A stretch of DNA of 64,000 nt from Paragorgia papillata (lineage: Eukaryota; Cnidaria; Anthozoa; Scleralcyonacea; Coralliidae), in the NCBI GenBank assembly GCA_035771165.1, contig JAWNZC010000348.1, positions 2,840,501 through 2,904,500 on the forward strand. Direction: 5' to 3'. The position numbers and the translations under genes are program-made. Positions 12,134 to 23,664 of this stretch are shown here, one piece after another. Below the pieces are notes generated by a model that saw only the letters and a program-made list of their open reading frames with translations, searched no databases and was not told where the DNA came from. Each line of letters opens with the position of its first letter. The stretch's first letter is position 1.

Positions 12134-13374
12134 ATGGCAAAAGCTGCAAGAGTAGAACTGAAGGCCGCCAGTGCAGCAAAAATAGCACGGGAGGAGCAGC
12201 AGAGCCTTTTTGCTGGAACTCCAGACTCGATCGAGACAACCGCTAAATTAAATATAGAAGATAAATCTATGGCTGAGCCGCCAAAAGCGCCCGGTATGCT
12301 CGGCTATGTGCTACGTGAACTAGCCGCGCCAAAAGTGGTGGAAAGGAATGAAATTAACCATATGGTGGACAACATATACCGATTCTCCGCTTTTTCCGGC
12401 ACCACCTGAGCTCTTTAGAAGGGGGTGTGCAAGCCAAAGGAAACGGTCTTAAACCATTCCAGGTGAGTTGGCCGTTTATTGTTTGACGTACAAGACCCAC
12501 CAACCGACATCAAACTGCTGTGGGACGAGAGGGCGGTTTGCGAAATTCGAAGCAGGATTATTCGAAGGCAATCATTTGCTGGCAAAGCCACTGCAGCCGT
12601 CCTCTCTTAAGGCGTACGTGTGGTCCTTGCGCATCTTTTACAAAGGATATCATTGAATTCACAAAAGAAGACATAGTGACTAGCTAGCTTGAAAGAAAGG
12701 GTCCTGGGCTGGGCAAGCAGCTACGCCACTGCCAGCCAAGCCAGAAAGCAAGAAATACACAAGCGGGACAACAAGCTGCTTCAGTGTACTGTACTGTACT
12801 GCACTACACTATCCAACCGGAAGAATATTAGGCTCTCCATCACGGTCCAAGCTCCAGAAAAGTGGCACGCGAGTTTGGCCGAGTCTGCACCGAAAGTGTA
12901 GACCAGGACACGTATGTGCGTCTCCGGGACTACCTTTTGATGCGACTCCTCCTGGACAACACAACGTCCTGGAGCTGCTGCCAAGTTCACTGTTAGCACA
13001 TAAAACCACCTCCCAGGGCAGCGTGTTTGTTTTGGGAGGAAGATGTCAGAGAGATGGGAGTGGTGTACATGAAAAAGCTTTGGGCGCAAGTCGCCAACCA
13101 CACCTTTGTCTTGCCACCTGTACCCGGTATGAGAGAACGCCGTGAAGCATTTTTATTAGTTTCACTGGCACTTGCATGAATGGCACGCAAGTCTCGCTGA
13201 GTGGCAGAGATGGGGCGGCGGCTGTGCCCGTACATGAAGGGCACTCTTTGGCGGTAGTAACGCCACAGAAATACGGAGGATCCGTCAGTGCCATCTGCTT
13301 TGCTGGCGAAGCAGATGTCACATGCAGTCAACACAACTGAAGAACACTACAATATGGACTTGTGTTTAAATTAG
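12134..13374 (+). pseudogene. Decayed tyrosine-recombinase (Crypton-like) gene
   Basis: Coding-like segments in shifting frames cover the interval. The first (12134-12409) is an open Lys/Ala-rich stretch. The second (12468-12656) carries PSSLKAYVWSLRIFYKGY, which resembles the SAM-like core-binding domain of tyrosine recombinases. A third has YVRLRDYLLMRLLLDN (about 12911-12960). The end reads AKQMSHAVNTTEEHYNMD (from about 13310) before a TAG at 13372-13374. The final motif resembles the C-terminal catalytic block of phage-integrase-type enzymes, with HY containing the nucleophilic Tyr. Several in-frame stops and frameshifts lie between the segments, so it is not functional. Cryptons are the most likely source; another YR retroelement (DIRS/Ngaro type) is possible, but I see no reverse transcriptase. 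Confidence 0.6.
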
Positions 13375-13923
13375 GTGACTTTTGACGTCATTTACTCACA
13401 CAGGATAAATGAGATTAACAAAATGAGTAATATATCTGAAACTAAGAGGTAGAAATAATTCAAACTTTCCACAAGAATAGTTATGGGGGAAATACACTCC
13501 AATGTTCACATTAATGTTGTTTCCATGGATACCGTTTGCAAACAGGCGCCTTCCATTTGTAAAACATAGAGGTTTATTTTTTCTCCATAAAACAACTTTC
13601 ACAGATAAAAATACATTGACATGAATATTTGTAGACACACCGATATTGTATTTCGAATGTTTCAATCATATTCTTTTGAAAAGAAACCTACAATTAATAT
13701 TTTATATTTTTAATTTACATTCACAAACCTGAATATATCGAGAAAACAGACAATATATTGAGAAACTGAGAACGCCGGTATTCATCATTTGGAAATTATA
13801 TTTTACTGAAATCAAAATTAGAAACACGATTTTCTCGTCATAGTGCCACTTTAATTGTTAGTGAGCTTTTGTCAACTGGCTGCTCGAGCTGTTTAGCCCT
13901 TATTGTTATTTCGAGTAGCTATA

Positions 13924-14243
13924 CAGTGTGTATCAAAAAAATTCGAACCCTTAGAAAATGAATTAGCATTCTTTTCAAACAACCTATTGTAGTAGTTTGA
14001 AAGCCCTAAAAGCGCTGCGTTATAAATTAATCAGCAATAAGTTAAACGAAGCGAAAAAGCTTTTAAATACTTTCACCATGCATACACTTCAAGTTATCTT
14101 AATTTCCCAGGTGTATAAGACCGTGTGTTTTACGCATCTGTGGGTTCAGCGAAGTGCTTAGGGCTTTCAAACTACTACAATAGGTTGTTTGAAAAGAATG
14201 CTAATTCATTTTCTAAGGGTTCAGGTTTTTTTGATACACACTG
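13924..14243. mobile_element. Tc1/mariner-like MITE with TA target duplication
   Basis: 320 bp with near-perfect terminal inverted repeats of about 75 bp starting CAGTGTGTATCAAAAAAA, flanked by TA at 13922-13923 and 14244-14245. The interior encodes nothing. The ends and the TA duplication fit Tc1/mariner. Confidence 0.85.
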
Positions 14244-14446
14244 TATAGTACCCTAAATTTATTACGTTCTTCTTTGTTGTATATGCATATTGTATTTCAA
14301 AATGGGTACAAATAAAATCTTGTCTTGTCTTGGCGGACAATTGATGGCCCAACTAATTTTTAGAACTGGGGCAGCGCGCATGGCTCTCCAGAGAAACTTA
14401 TAGTAGTTGCGTCACTGCTAAAATTAATGTGACAGTATATTGTTAA

Positions 14447-14600
14447 GAAATGGTTTGGCGTGCTCCATCCAGTTATGGATGCACGCGGGAAGTTTGGAGT
14501 GCACGAAAAAAGAGTAAGAGTTGGTCGAGACGATAGCTCTCCCAATTTCCCACAAGTACATCCATAACTCAATGAAGCACGCCAAATCATGAACTATTTC
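14447..14600. mobile_element. Short copy of a TTAA-flanked element (GAAATGG ends)
   Basis: TTAA at 14443-14446, then GAAATGGTTTGGCGTGCTCC, a hairpin with TTGGTCGAGACGATAGCTC near its centre, and the inverse end closing at TTGA (14601-14604, a decayed TTAA). It is the same family as 54507-56605. Flanking words (AGCCAATCAGAAACG, CTATGTTATAACTAA at about 14655-14700) also match inner parts of that larger element. Confidence 0.7.
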
Positions 14601-14719
14601 TTGAGAATCAGATACAAAACAACGAAAAACAAGATTTATTTCGTTGCACGCACGGTAGCCAATCAGAAACGCCGTTATATTAACATCTATGTTATAACTA
14701 ACAAATATACAAAATTATA

Positions 14720-15880
14720 GATGGCAAGCAAAATGCTTGACAAGTTAAATAATGTAGGTATCTTGAGTAATCAAATATCTTTAATTTGCTTGTGACATTC
14801 AGTGTAAATTGTGCCAATTTGCAGTCGCCTGAACTACGTTGGAAAACGTTTCTGCTAACAGTCTTCTTTTGCCCTGAGCTATATGTCAGAAGTCATAAGG
14901 ACACTTTTAATTACTTCTGGTTACTTCTAATATCTTTTTACAGCTTGCATGCAAAGAAGAAAATTCTAGTAGCATGCATGGAACTATTCGAAGTATTTGG
15001 ATTTAAATCGCAATTAGAGAGGCCGATTTTTGTTTCTTTTCTGTATGGACTGGACTGGTGATGAAAATCTCAGCGACACTTAAGTTGATTTACTCACAAT
15101 TATGTATACTCACCGTTAATCGCTATCGGCTTATCTTTTAAACGACAGCCCAGTGATAACCACCGCATAAGATTGCGATATTTTGGTATGTTTGTTTTGT
15201 TTGAGCTAAACTCTAGACGAGCTAGAAAATATAAATCAATCAAAATTAACAAGGAAAGCAAATGATGACGGCAGTGGCCTAAAACTGTCTGCCAATCCAT
15301 GGGGAGAAAATTGTAAAAACATATGGAAAGGTCCGACGAGCCGGCGTCCCTACGAAGTGTGGAAAGCTCCATTGTCTCAAGGCGGTCTTTTATTTGGTAA
15401 TTAAATTTTGTTTTGGTCTTGGTTGCTTTCCTATCAAGCTCTCCCTAAAAACATCACTTTTAAACTTATCGCATAAAAGGCCAAAAGAGTTCTTATAAAA
15501 AGCTCATGATTAGACCTCTTCAATGATAGCTAAAAAAATTAAAAAGATTTTATTTGCCTTTCAAAAGGTTTTCTCGGATCGTTTGTACTTTTGCATTTCA
15601 AGAATCTTTCGCTTCCAAACGAGGCTATATAGAGAAAGGTTTATTTAAATGTAAAAAGCATATTCAAAATGGTAGTATTGCGGTACCTAATTGGGGAGTT
15701 GAGCAAGCGACGTTTTTGACGGCTGACGCGACGGCGACGTTTTTAACGCCAAACAGGGCATCGCTTTTTAGCACTGTGGCATGAAAGGAATCTTTAGTTC
15801 GAACACGAGTTAGTAACTAGATTTCCTCCTTAGGTTTCAAAACACGACAATTCGAGGTGTTTTGAAATCAGTGATTTACA
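14720..15880. other. No gene recognised
   Basis: Short frames of 76-91 codons at 14786-15061 (+), 15100-15372 (-) and 15554-15784 (+) show no family resemblance, no start context and no matching splice partners. I see no repeat ends other than a small CGACGTTTTTGACGG-type duplication near 15708-15745. Confidence 0.4.
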
Positions 15881-16350
15881 TAATATAATATAATATAATA
15901 TAATATAATATAATATATTATAATATAATTATATAATATATAATTATATAATATAATATATAATATAATATAATATAATATAATATAATATAATATAATA
16001 TAATATAATATAATATAATATAATATAATATAATATAATATAATATAATATAATATAATTATATAATATATAATTATAATATATAATATATTATAATATA
16101 TAATATATAATTATATAATATATAATTATATAATATAATATAATATAATATAATATAATATAATATAATATAATATAATATAATATAATATAATATAATA
16201 TAATATAATATAATATAATATAATAATATAGTATAGTATAGTATAATGTAATGTAATGTAATGTAATGTAATGTAATTATATAATATATTATATAATATA
16301 TATAGTAATATAATATATATAGTAATATAATATATATAGTAATATATTTA
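15881..16350. repeat. AT satellite, (TAATA)n and derivatives
   Basis: About 470 bp made of the pentamer TAATA with patches of ATATAATTATATAAT and then TAGTA and TAATG variants at the right end. Open frames across it are meaningless. Such arrays often form cruciforms and are assembly-sensitive. Confidence 0.97.
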
Positions 16351-16527
16351 GACAAACTGTATATGTGCAGGGGCCCCTGTCCATGTTAGATAATTCTAAA
16401 TATATTACTATTTCAAACTCTGCAGTTTTGTATTGAGCACTCTACTATTTGAGTGATTACCTCCTCAAGACAAAAATATGGGATATACCACACTGCTCTA
16501 TATATAATAGACTATTTAACATTTAAG

Positions 16528-16620
16528 GCTGTTTTCCACTAGGCGATATTTTTCGAGCGAAGTGACTTCTTGCTTAAAATGTCGCTTGGTGCGACATTTT
16601 TCGTCTAGTGGAAATCCATC
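16528..16620. mobile_element. Short inverted-repeat element (TTTTCCACTAGGCGA ends)
   Basis: The left AAGGCTGTTTTCCACTAGGC and the right CGTCTAGTGGAAATCC are inverted, enclosing a small hairpin (AAATGTCGCTTGGTGCGACATTT). The end wording belongs to the GTTTACAC-type set seen elsewhere in the window. No clean target duplication was found. Confidence 0.5.
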
Positions 16621-16954
16621 CTTTATTAGGGGCCGTTCATATGAGGCGGGCTAGCGCGGTTACCACGGGCTGATTTGATGTCACGAAAATCTTTTCTCCC
16701 GGTACTAGGCCGCCTCATACTAAGTCATTTGACCGACTCGGCGATCCCTCTGACGAGCGTCAATGAAGGCGAAACGGTTGCCAAATGACCTATGGTTATA
16801 TGCTTGATCTATCGTCAGTCCGTGCTCAGTCAGACTCGCAGAATCATGCACTGAGTCGGTCAAATGAGTATAATTTAATTGCCTATTAAAGTATATATAT
16901 ATATAAAACATCAAAAGCGCTATTTCCAAACACAACCACCTCATCCTATCGAAA

Positions 16955-17460
16955 GGAAACAACAACAACAACAGCAACAACAACGACGACGACAACAACA
17001 ACAACAACAACAACCAAAATTGCAGCTGCAGAAATAAAACCGATTGCCCCTTGAAAGGAAACTGCATGGGTGCAGGAGTCATCTACAAAGCTGATGTGAC
17101 AACAACCCACGAAACAGACACAACAAAACAATACATAGGAATAACAGCCAACAACTTCAAGGAACGCTTCAACAACCACCAGAAATCTTTCCATGACAAG
17201 AAAGAAATACAAGAACGAAACTGAACTATCGAAGTACGTTTGGGATTTAAAGTCAAAAGGGAAACCGTTCAGTGTAAATTGGTCTATTTTAAAACGCGCC
17301 GCCCCTGACACAAGTGGAGCAAGCCGCTGTAATCTGTGCCTGGAAGAAAAGCTGCTTATTCTGAAAGCCAACAAGGCGAACTTGCTCAACAAACGATCGG
17401 AGCTAATTTCAAAGTGCCGGCATGAAAATAAATTTTATGCTAGGAACGTCCGCCGCTCTA
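16955..17460 (+). pseudogene. Penelope-like element fragment: GIY-YIG endonuclease domain, frameshifted
   Basis: After a (CAA)n stretch (16955-17010) the + strand encodes a Cys-rich segment (CSCRNKTDCPLKGNC from 17021), then KQYIGITANNFKERFNNH with the YIG of the GIY-YIG fold and its Arg. One extra base near 17201-17205 shifts the frame. In the next frame it continues ELSKYVWDLKSKG, WSILKRA, CNLCLEEK and LLNKRSELISKCRH. This order matches the C-terminal endonuclease domain of Penelope-like retroelements. The reverse transcriptase is absent, so this is a 5'-truncated, mutated copy. The long minus-strand frames at 16720-17392 are shadows of it. Confidence 0.85.
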
Positions 17461-17550
17461 GGAACAGAGATGCACATCCGGGAACAATCTCTCTAACTCA
17501 TCCCACGCAATTTCGCGCGTGCCACGCAATGTAAACAGAAACTAAAGTGA

Positions 17551-17608
17551 AACGTTTTCAGTTGCCTGATGATCGCTTAACGCGTGAAACTCGGAGTAGC
17601 AACGTTCA
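17551..17608 (+). ncRNA. Hammerhead ribozyme motif at the Penelope-like 3' end
   Basis: The conserved hammerhead core is present in order: CTGATGA (17566-17572), a stem II hairpin (CGC..GCG, 17574-17584), GAAA (17586-17589), a minimal stem III (ACT/AGT around a CGG loop, 17589-17597) and A17 at 17598 as the cleavage nucleotide. Stem I is closed by GTTGC (17561-17565) pairing with GCAAC (17599-17603). Flanking AACG/CGTT allows extension of stem I across an internal loop. Stem II has a U-U at its base, which may weaken it. Hammerheads are known in the terminal repeats of Penelope-like elements, and the position just downstream of a GIY-YIG domain fits that exactly. Confidence 0.75.
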
Positions 17609-17645
17609 TTTTATTAAATAATATATATATATATATATATATTTA

Positions 17646-17757
17646 AGAAGTAGAAAATGGCCGCCCGTGTTTATATAGCCTGATGCAAACACGAGAGTGA
17701 GTTCCTCGAGTGTTTGCATCAGGTTATATAAACACAGGGCATCCATTTTCTATTTCT
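17646..17757. repeat. Foldback hairpin
   Basis: The arms AGAAGTAGAAAATGG and CCATTTTCTATTTCTT, plus GTTTATATAGCCTGATGCAAAC and its inverse, form an imperfect hairpin. The centre is GAGAGTGAGTTCCTCGAG. It sits directly after the (TA)n tail of the Penelope-like fragment. Confidence 0.7.
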
Positions 17758-17769
17758 TTTATGAAATAA

Positions 17770-18750
17770 GGCTAAAAAATGTGCCGTGACATCACAACCG
17801 TGTTTAATCACAGCGTGCGTAAGACGCAACCTATTTTATAAATATATATATAAACACTGACTTCAATCCTGTCAAGCAAATCCTCGCATGCATGGTGCCC
17901 CATGGAAACCGCTACCATCCAAATACGTAATCTGTGCAGCTGCATTTCTAATTCAAGCTCTATTCCTTGTCATCACTTTTACCGTGAAACCTAATCTCAT
18001 TTACCTGTTTTTATTATAGCTAGTCTTAATTACATCTGAGGTAAACGTGTCGACGCAAGGAAATCAATACAGCGTCTCGAACTTTCCTCGTCTCGTGCCC
18101 GTTTTACAAGAATGCAATGCATGTGTGTTTATCTGCTTGTCTTTCAGTAGTTCCATAATAATAATACGTGCTATTACGTGCTAGTACTAATACGTGCTAA
18201 AGCGCTTGTCTCCACAAACTTATGCCAAGACGCAGGTGCACATACATCAGTCATGGTTCATCACGACATGGAAACAAAATCAACGAAAACCTCTGTCATA
18301 AGCATTAAACTTTTATTATATGAATATACCCACCTACACCATTCTCGATATACATAAAAACTTATGTTTGTTTAGAAAAAATTCTCATTTTTTGTCCCCT
18401 TCAGACACAATTATTCAGTTTAAGATGCAAAAAGCACTAAGTCTAGTGTCAACTAAAAAGCTGTCAGTAAACAGTCTTTATTAAAGTCTCAGCATTGAAA
18501 TGCCATGCAACAAGCCACTACCGAGTCTTGGGTCTAATTGTACACATTTCAGTTCATTTTTCTCTCTCATATATATTATCAAAATTTTCCAACATCTTCT
18601 TAAGACGTTAACTTATCTTCTTGTGCTTAGTTTTGCATCTACGTCGATTTGGACGATATTATACACACGCATACTTATACCCCAAAGTTATTAGACATTA
18701 TTACTGCATTCCTTCGGTTTGACCAAAATTTGAAACGCTCTACAAGTTCT
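17770..18750. other. Intergenic, no gene recognised
   Basis: No convincing coding exon is seen. A threefold ACGTGCTA word is clustered at 18167-18200. The 64-codon frame at 18500-18694 has no recognisable features. The right end is the 3' flank of the TGF-beta gene. Confidence 0.4.
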
Positions 18751-18758
18751 GCGTGCTA

Positions 18759-18764
18759 TTTATT
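18759..18764 (-). terminator. PolyA signal of the TGF-beta ligand gene
   Basis: AATAAA on the minus strand, about 19 nt after the stop codon. If used, the 3' UTR would be very short. Confidence 0.5.
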
Positions 18765-18782
18765 CACATAATGTACTGTTAT

Positions 18783-20283
18783 TTAGAAACACCCACATGA
18801 ATTAACGACCATGTCTTTAACTTGAGCAAATTGAACTTCGCCATTTTCATAAAATATGACCGAAATGGGTGCGAGTTGTGTTGGAACGCAGCATGGTTTT
18901 CTTTTCTTTTCAAGTTGAGCTAAAAAGGTATACGGCACACGGGTTCGGTGGAGAACTGGACAGTCCCCTTTACAAATTCGAGCTTGAATATTTGTAGGCG
19001 TCATTATCCATGGCATCTGGATTGACAAGTTTAATGACATAGTGTGCTTGCAGCATAGGTTACGCTTATTGGCAGCACTCGAGCAGTCGTCAGTGGGATT
19101 AATATCAGTCGATCGTTTAAACAGTCGCTTCTTCACAGGACTTGTCTGCAGTTGCAGGTGGGGCTGCATTTTGGTGGTGGACGCCACATTGGTTATCCAC
19201 TCGATTTCGAGATACAGTTCTTTCCAGGGAGTTTTCATCCACTCTTTGCTTGGCCCGAGCTTGAATGTTTGCCATGCCGAGATGAGCGAGTTGACGGAAG
19301 CCTTCAACAGAAGGGATTTCCCACCTCTCGTTTTTTCATACACTCGAAACCGATGACTTTTCGTGCTGTTTATGTGAGACGGCAACCATAGCTTCACGTC
19401 ACTCACCTCGTATGATCCTCTAATTTTGGAAACCACTTTGAACGTATAGGAATACGCGTTTCTAGCAATTTTAACACCTACAACAAAAGGGAAAAACGTG
19501 TTATTTCCTCCCGACATATACCTAATTGAATTGAATTGAGTGCTGCGGCGAAGTTACAAGCAACAACATTGAAAGATTAATCTAAGGAGTAATGGTGATA
19601 GTTCGTAGCTTACAGATTGCCACTTATCTAAAACTGTTTTACACGATTAATCATCGGTAAATGTTTACATTTAAAACATCGTGAACAAGACCAAGGGAAA
19701 TAATTGTGACACGTGCTATGAGATATTCTGCACATGCGCATGCCGTCAGCCTTGTGTGATTTCGCACCATCACTTTGATTTGCTTTTAAGATTTTGCGTA
19801 AGAAGTATACTATAGCTTGCAGTATTATTTAGCGCAAAAACAAAGTTGTACTGGATAGGAAAGAGAAGAGAACGTTCATTTCTTTTTATCGCATTTGATA
19901 TCACTCGATATATATAATCACCCCACTTGAACTGAGCTGTCAGAAACGATTGACTATAAAGTAAACTTACTGTTAGATGGTGTGATGACGATACTTTTTA
20001 TCTTTTTCGTTTCCTTGTCGTTCGGCCTTGCTTGATCTGCTGCTAAGGGGGCAGCAATCGAATTGATGATCTGCTTTGGAAAAGCTGGCGCGCCCTTCGG
20101 TTCGGTTTTCATTCCGAGCTTTTTCATCAAACGTCGCTTGAAATCCAAAGTAGCGAATTTCACGATGTCCTCTTCCGTCGCATTTGGCGGTAGACTACAA
20201 GCTAGACACTGGCAGTTAAGTTTGCGCACTAATACGCTGACAAGAAGCGTGACGATAATCAGGGTTTTTCTCAATGCAATCAT
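18783..20283 (-). CDS. TGF-beta superfamily ligand, complete, 2 exons (335 aa)
   Basis: Exon 1 is 20283-19971 and exon 2 is 19477-18783 (minus strand). The intron has a GTAAGT donor and a TTTTGTTGTAG acceptor, and the phase is consistent (Ser105 split). Residues 1-24 form a signal peptide with a hydrophobic core IIVTLLVSVLV. Residues to about 226 are a short propeptide ending in the basic site KKRLFKR. The mature domain, about 109 aa, has nine cysteines in the order C, CC, CxxxC (CKGDC), CC, CGC and ends in CGCF. The extra pair DC..CC places it with the TGF-beta/activin/myostatin branch rather than BMPs. The secreted, processed dimer would signal through serine/threonine kinase receptors. A TATA box lies upstream and a polyA signal just after the stop. 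The exact subfamily cannot be set by eye. Plus-strand frames at 19042-19391 and 20063-20446 are shadows. Confidence 0.93.
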
Positions 20284-20426
20284 CTTCGTTCACTGTTTAC
20301 ACTGTTTAGTGTTTGCTGTCAGAGGCACGGAAACACCGATAACACTTGTAAGTATTAAGTATTTCTTGATTGATTATACCGCTGGAGTGTTGCTTGACGA
20401 ATACCACTTCGATTTGAACAGCTCAC

Positions 20427-20433
20427 TTATATA
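20427..20433 (-). promoter_or_regulatory. TATA box of the TGF-beta ligand gene
   Basis: TATATAA on the minus strand (in GTATATAAGTGAGC), about 145 nt upstream of the ATG at 20283. This gives a predicted 5' UTR of roughly 110-120 nt. The context is well formed, but the promoter role is inferred. Confidence 0.5.
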
Positions 20434-20449
20434 CCTACTGATGTGACAC

Positions 20450-23340
20450 GGGAACATCTGTTCAGAATAATATTGGCCAATAAGACAATATAACGGCAGA
20501 TATTCACAGGTAGATGCCAATGAGCTATTCACTTGCTTCAAAAAGTAATTAAAAAACAAAACCTTGTTCAGTCTTGACTCAATGAACAAAAATATACCGT
20601 GTTTTTTTTGTTTTTCTTTGTGTTTGTATTTTGTTATTCAATAGTTTTTTGGACAAATTCTCCTGGACCTTGTGCACAATCCCGATAAGGTCTATCAGAA
20701 ATTGCTAAGAAATCAACCCAAGCTGCTCCAAACATAATTTGCGACTGACGATAAGCGTCTATAAAAAGACGAAAACTTTTTTTCAACGGTATGGCATGTG
20801 AATTTATAAACACAAATGATTATCATAAATGATAAGAACGTTGTAGCAGAAGTGAACTTGTATATAGCAGCTAAACTCTTTGTTTGAATGTGTTTGGTTT
20901 TGAACTCCAGGTTATTGCAATGGGAATTTGCATTGTTAAGCGATATATAAGCTTGCATGCCACGCGCGCCGTTAAACTATTTATTCGCAATGTTGAAGGT
21001 CTTTTTATGCAGACATTAACATTTGCTATACTTTGCACAGTCATGCAATGAGCATAAAAGAAATGACGTCAACTGTATCATGAATATTATGGCAATTAAG
21101 ATTGATTGCTTGCCTCACTATAATATAGAGCGATAATGGTGGAAGGAATGCATATCTTAATTATTGGCTATTTTTTGTACTAATTACCACATATGGAGCT
21201 GAAAAGGGGCAGTAAGTACCAGTGAAAAAAGACAAGAACCTTGATAATTTTCCACCAAACACATTTAGCTACTTTATTTTCTTGTTGGCGACCGGTCGCA
21301 CGAGAAGTCAAACAACATGCCCGTGTTTTCGCACGGACACAAAATACTGTTGTTGAGGCTTTTAACCTAATTACTGCTTTGCGGACGTGGCCCTTCTTTT
21401 TTTCCATCTGTTCTCAATACGTTTATTGGTTCCTTACGGCGAAGTCAACAATTTCGAAGATAACTGAACTTATTGCAACCGTTCTAAATATTCGTTATTT
21501 ATGCATCTGGTGGAAAAAATAGCGCAGCCTTGCGTTAGTTTATCCAACACACCTATAATATCATCGTCTAATCGCTTGGCATCGATTCACACATGCCATA
21601 CTCAATTGCCAAAAGAATGAGGAAAAGGCAATGACCAAGTTAACATATCCAGCTGAGAATAAAGGAGAATTTCGTTTAAAGTTTTGCGCATCCTTTCATG
21701 GCGTTTGTGTCATTCCTAATTTCTGCACTGTCGAATTATTTAATACGTTTAGGAAACAAAACGTCGTTTCCTTACGTTTTCTTATCAAACACGCAGTTTC
21801 TATTCCGGCCACGTGCGCTTTACTTGTTTATCACAAGTAAACGCGCGTTTTATTGCAACGCGGCAGGACATTTGTTTCCTTGCATCAATTTACTATGGAC
21901 GGCATTAACCGCGCGGAACTGTTTCATCTTTAGGCCGCAATCCTTGGACGCGCGAAAACAGAACGATTGTCAGCCGACTTTTTATAGGTATATTTTTCCT
22001 ACGAGTCATTTACTGACGGTTGTGATGCCTTTGCTTTTCTATACTGTTCTTTATGGGTTTGCAAGGCTGCATGTGTAGCTCTCATTATCCCTGGTTGATT
22101 GTTAAGCTATCGTCAGTATCATCATGCATATCAAATAAATACTTGCCCTTTTACCACCTTATGGTGAAACATGCGTCTTTAATTCGATGCAATGATTTAT
22201 TATGGAGCGCACCCAAATACCCAACACACGCCCTGCAGCCCAAGTCGCAAAGGTAATCTTGAGAATATCTATAATGTACTTCAGCCCAGGACTTCGGGTA
22301 TTTTGGACAGGCAAGGGATGTGTGTAATCACCTCTGCATGCTGCATATATAATTATATCGTGTTTTTTAGGCTGGCGAAAAGGGGTTCTTTGTTTCGGCA
22401 AACTAAACAGGTTTGAGCGACAAGGTTTTTTACACGTTGTGCTAATCATTTCATTGTGGGGGACAGAAAATTTCGAGTGCGTAAGATGAGGATATATAAT
22501 TATAGGAATGAGCTGAATTGCACCATTGCGTAAATTTGATTTTGTTTATCATCCAAGCGGTAAATTAATTACTTCTGCGTAGATATGGAGAAAACTGAAC
22601 CAAACTCGTGCATGACTTTCAAAACGTAGTGGAAAGTGTTGTTAAGTTGTGTTTCGAGGCAAGTTTGTCATCGTTGGGATGCGGACCAAAATTTCCCACA
22701 CGTGTTTATCAGTTTTCTTTCGGCTCGTTCTTCATTTTGCAAGTTTGTCAAATTTGCGCCCCATTAACCGAGAACATGTTGGCGTCACACCTTGCGGGAA
22801 GGAACGTGCATGCAAACAACTATGCTGTAAACAATGTCATTATAAATAGTCATCACATATATAGATCAGTTGGTATTCTATATGCGCTGAATTATATTTC
22901 GAGAGGCAAAGTAGCACCAAAAATGTAGTACCTTGTAAAAATGTTTAAAAAATGTATTTTTTCCAATTGGTCTGAGTTGGGTCTTGATAAGGATTTAGGT
23001 CAGTAGTTCACACTCAAAATCTCACGGCACTTGCACCAATACTCTTTAACTCAATACTGAGATAGTCTTTGCTTATCTTACGGTACGGAAACACTGAAGT
23101 ATATATAATTCATATGCCGGTACATAATTGCTATTGGAGCAACGTTAACGTACTAAACGAAACTAAGCTAAGCTAAGCTAAGCTATGTATTAAACCAAAC
23201 GAATCTAAGTTAAACTGAATAATATGCTAAGGTATATAACGAAAATCTATGTAAAAATGACAAAAATCTTGTGATTATTTACAATTTGATACTACGCGCG
23301 ATACCTGTAAAATATAAATGAATATTCTTGCGCTTTATAT
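20450..23340. other. Upstream region of the TGF-beta ligand; no gene recognised
   Basis: About 2.9 kb of AT-rich DNA with no recognisable exon. The longer frames (21698-22078 +, 22159-22449 -, 22608-22928 +) lack domain resemblance and start or splice support. It contains a small (TAAGC)4 array at about 23163-23184. It is a candidate place for distal regulation of the ligand gene, but no specific motif cluster was identified. Confidence 0.4.
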
Positions 23341-23664
23341 AGAGAATAATACATGGATGTGCGGAAATATGAAATTTATTTTGAGTGTTGACCAGGATAT
23401 CTCACGAGTGAGCGAAGCGAACGAGTGACATATCCTGGTCAACACGAGAAATAAATTTCATATTTCCAAGCATCCATGTATAGTTCTGTTTATTATATAA
23501 AAAAATTGTCCTATTGCCTTGCAAAAATTGTATTAAACTATAATGCTGATTCAGCGATAATCGTCACATGTGCGATTATCATAAATAATCGCACATGTGA
23601 GATTATCACTTTTATTAGTGGCGGAAAAATCAATAAAACACTCTATTTTATATAATAAAATAAA
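23341..23664 (+). repeat. Interspersed repeat with central GAGCGAAGCGAAC palindrome (full copy 1)
   Basis: About 324 bp. A large hairpin (ATGAAATTTATTTTGAGTG ... inverse) has its tip at GTGAGCGAAGCGAACGAG, followed by a single-copy tail with a second palindrome around TCACATGTGCGATTATCAT. The same sequence occurs inverted at 59817-60138, and a deleted form at 11127-11287. No coding capacity. Confidence 0.85.

Noticed and set aside
12781..13334. Minus-strand frames of 66-113 codons at the recombinase remnant
   Set aside because: The + strand reading gives tyrosine-recombinase motifs; the minus frames give none.
16074..16355. 93-codon minus frame
   Set aside because: It is a translation of the AT satellite.
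16720..17392. Long minus-strand frames (120 and 148 codons) as genes
   Set aside because: They are antisense shadows of the Penelope-like GIY-YIG fragment and its (CAA)n tract; the + strand carries the recognisable motifs.
19042..20446. Plus-strand frames of 79-127 codons
   Set aside because: Antisense to the two TGF-beta ligand exons, which have splice sites, signal peptide and the cysteine pattern.
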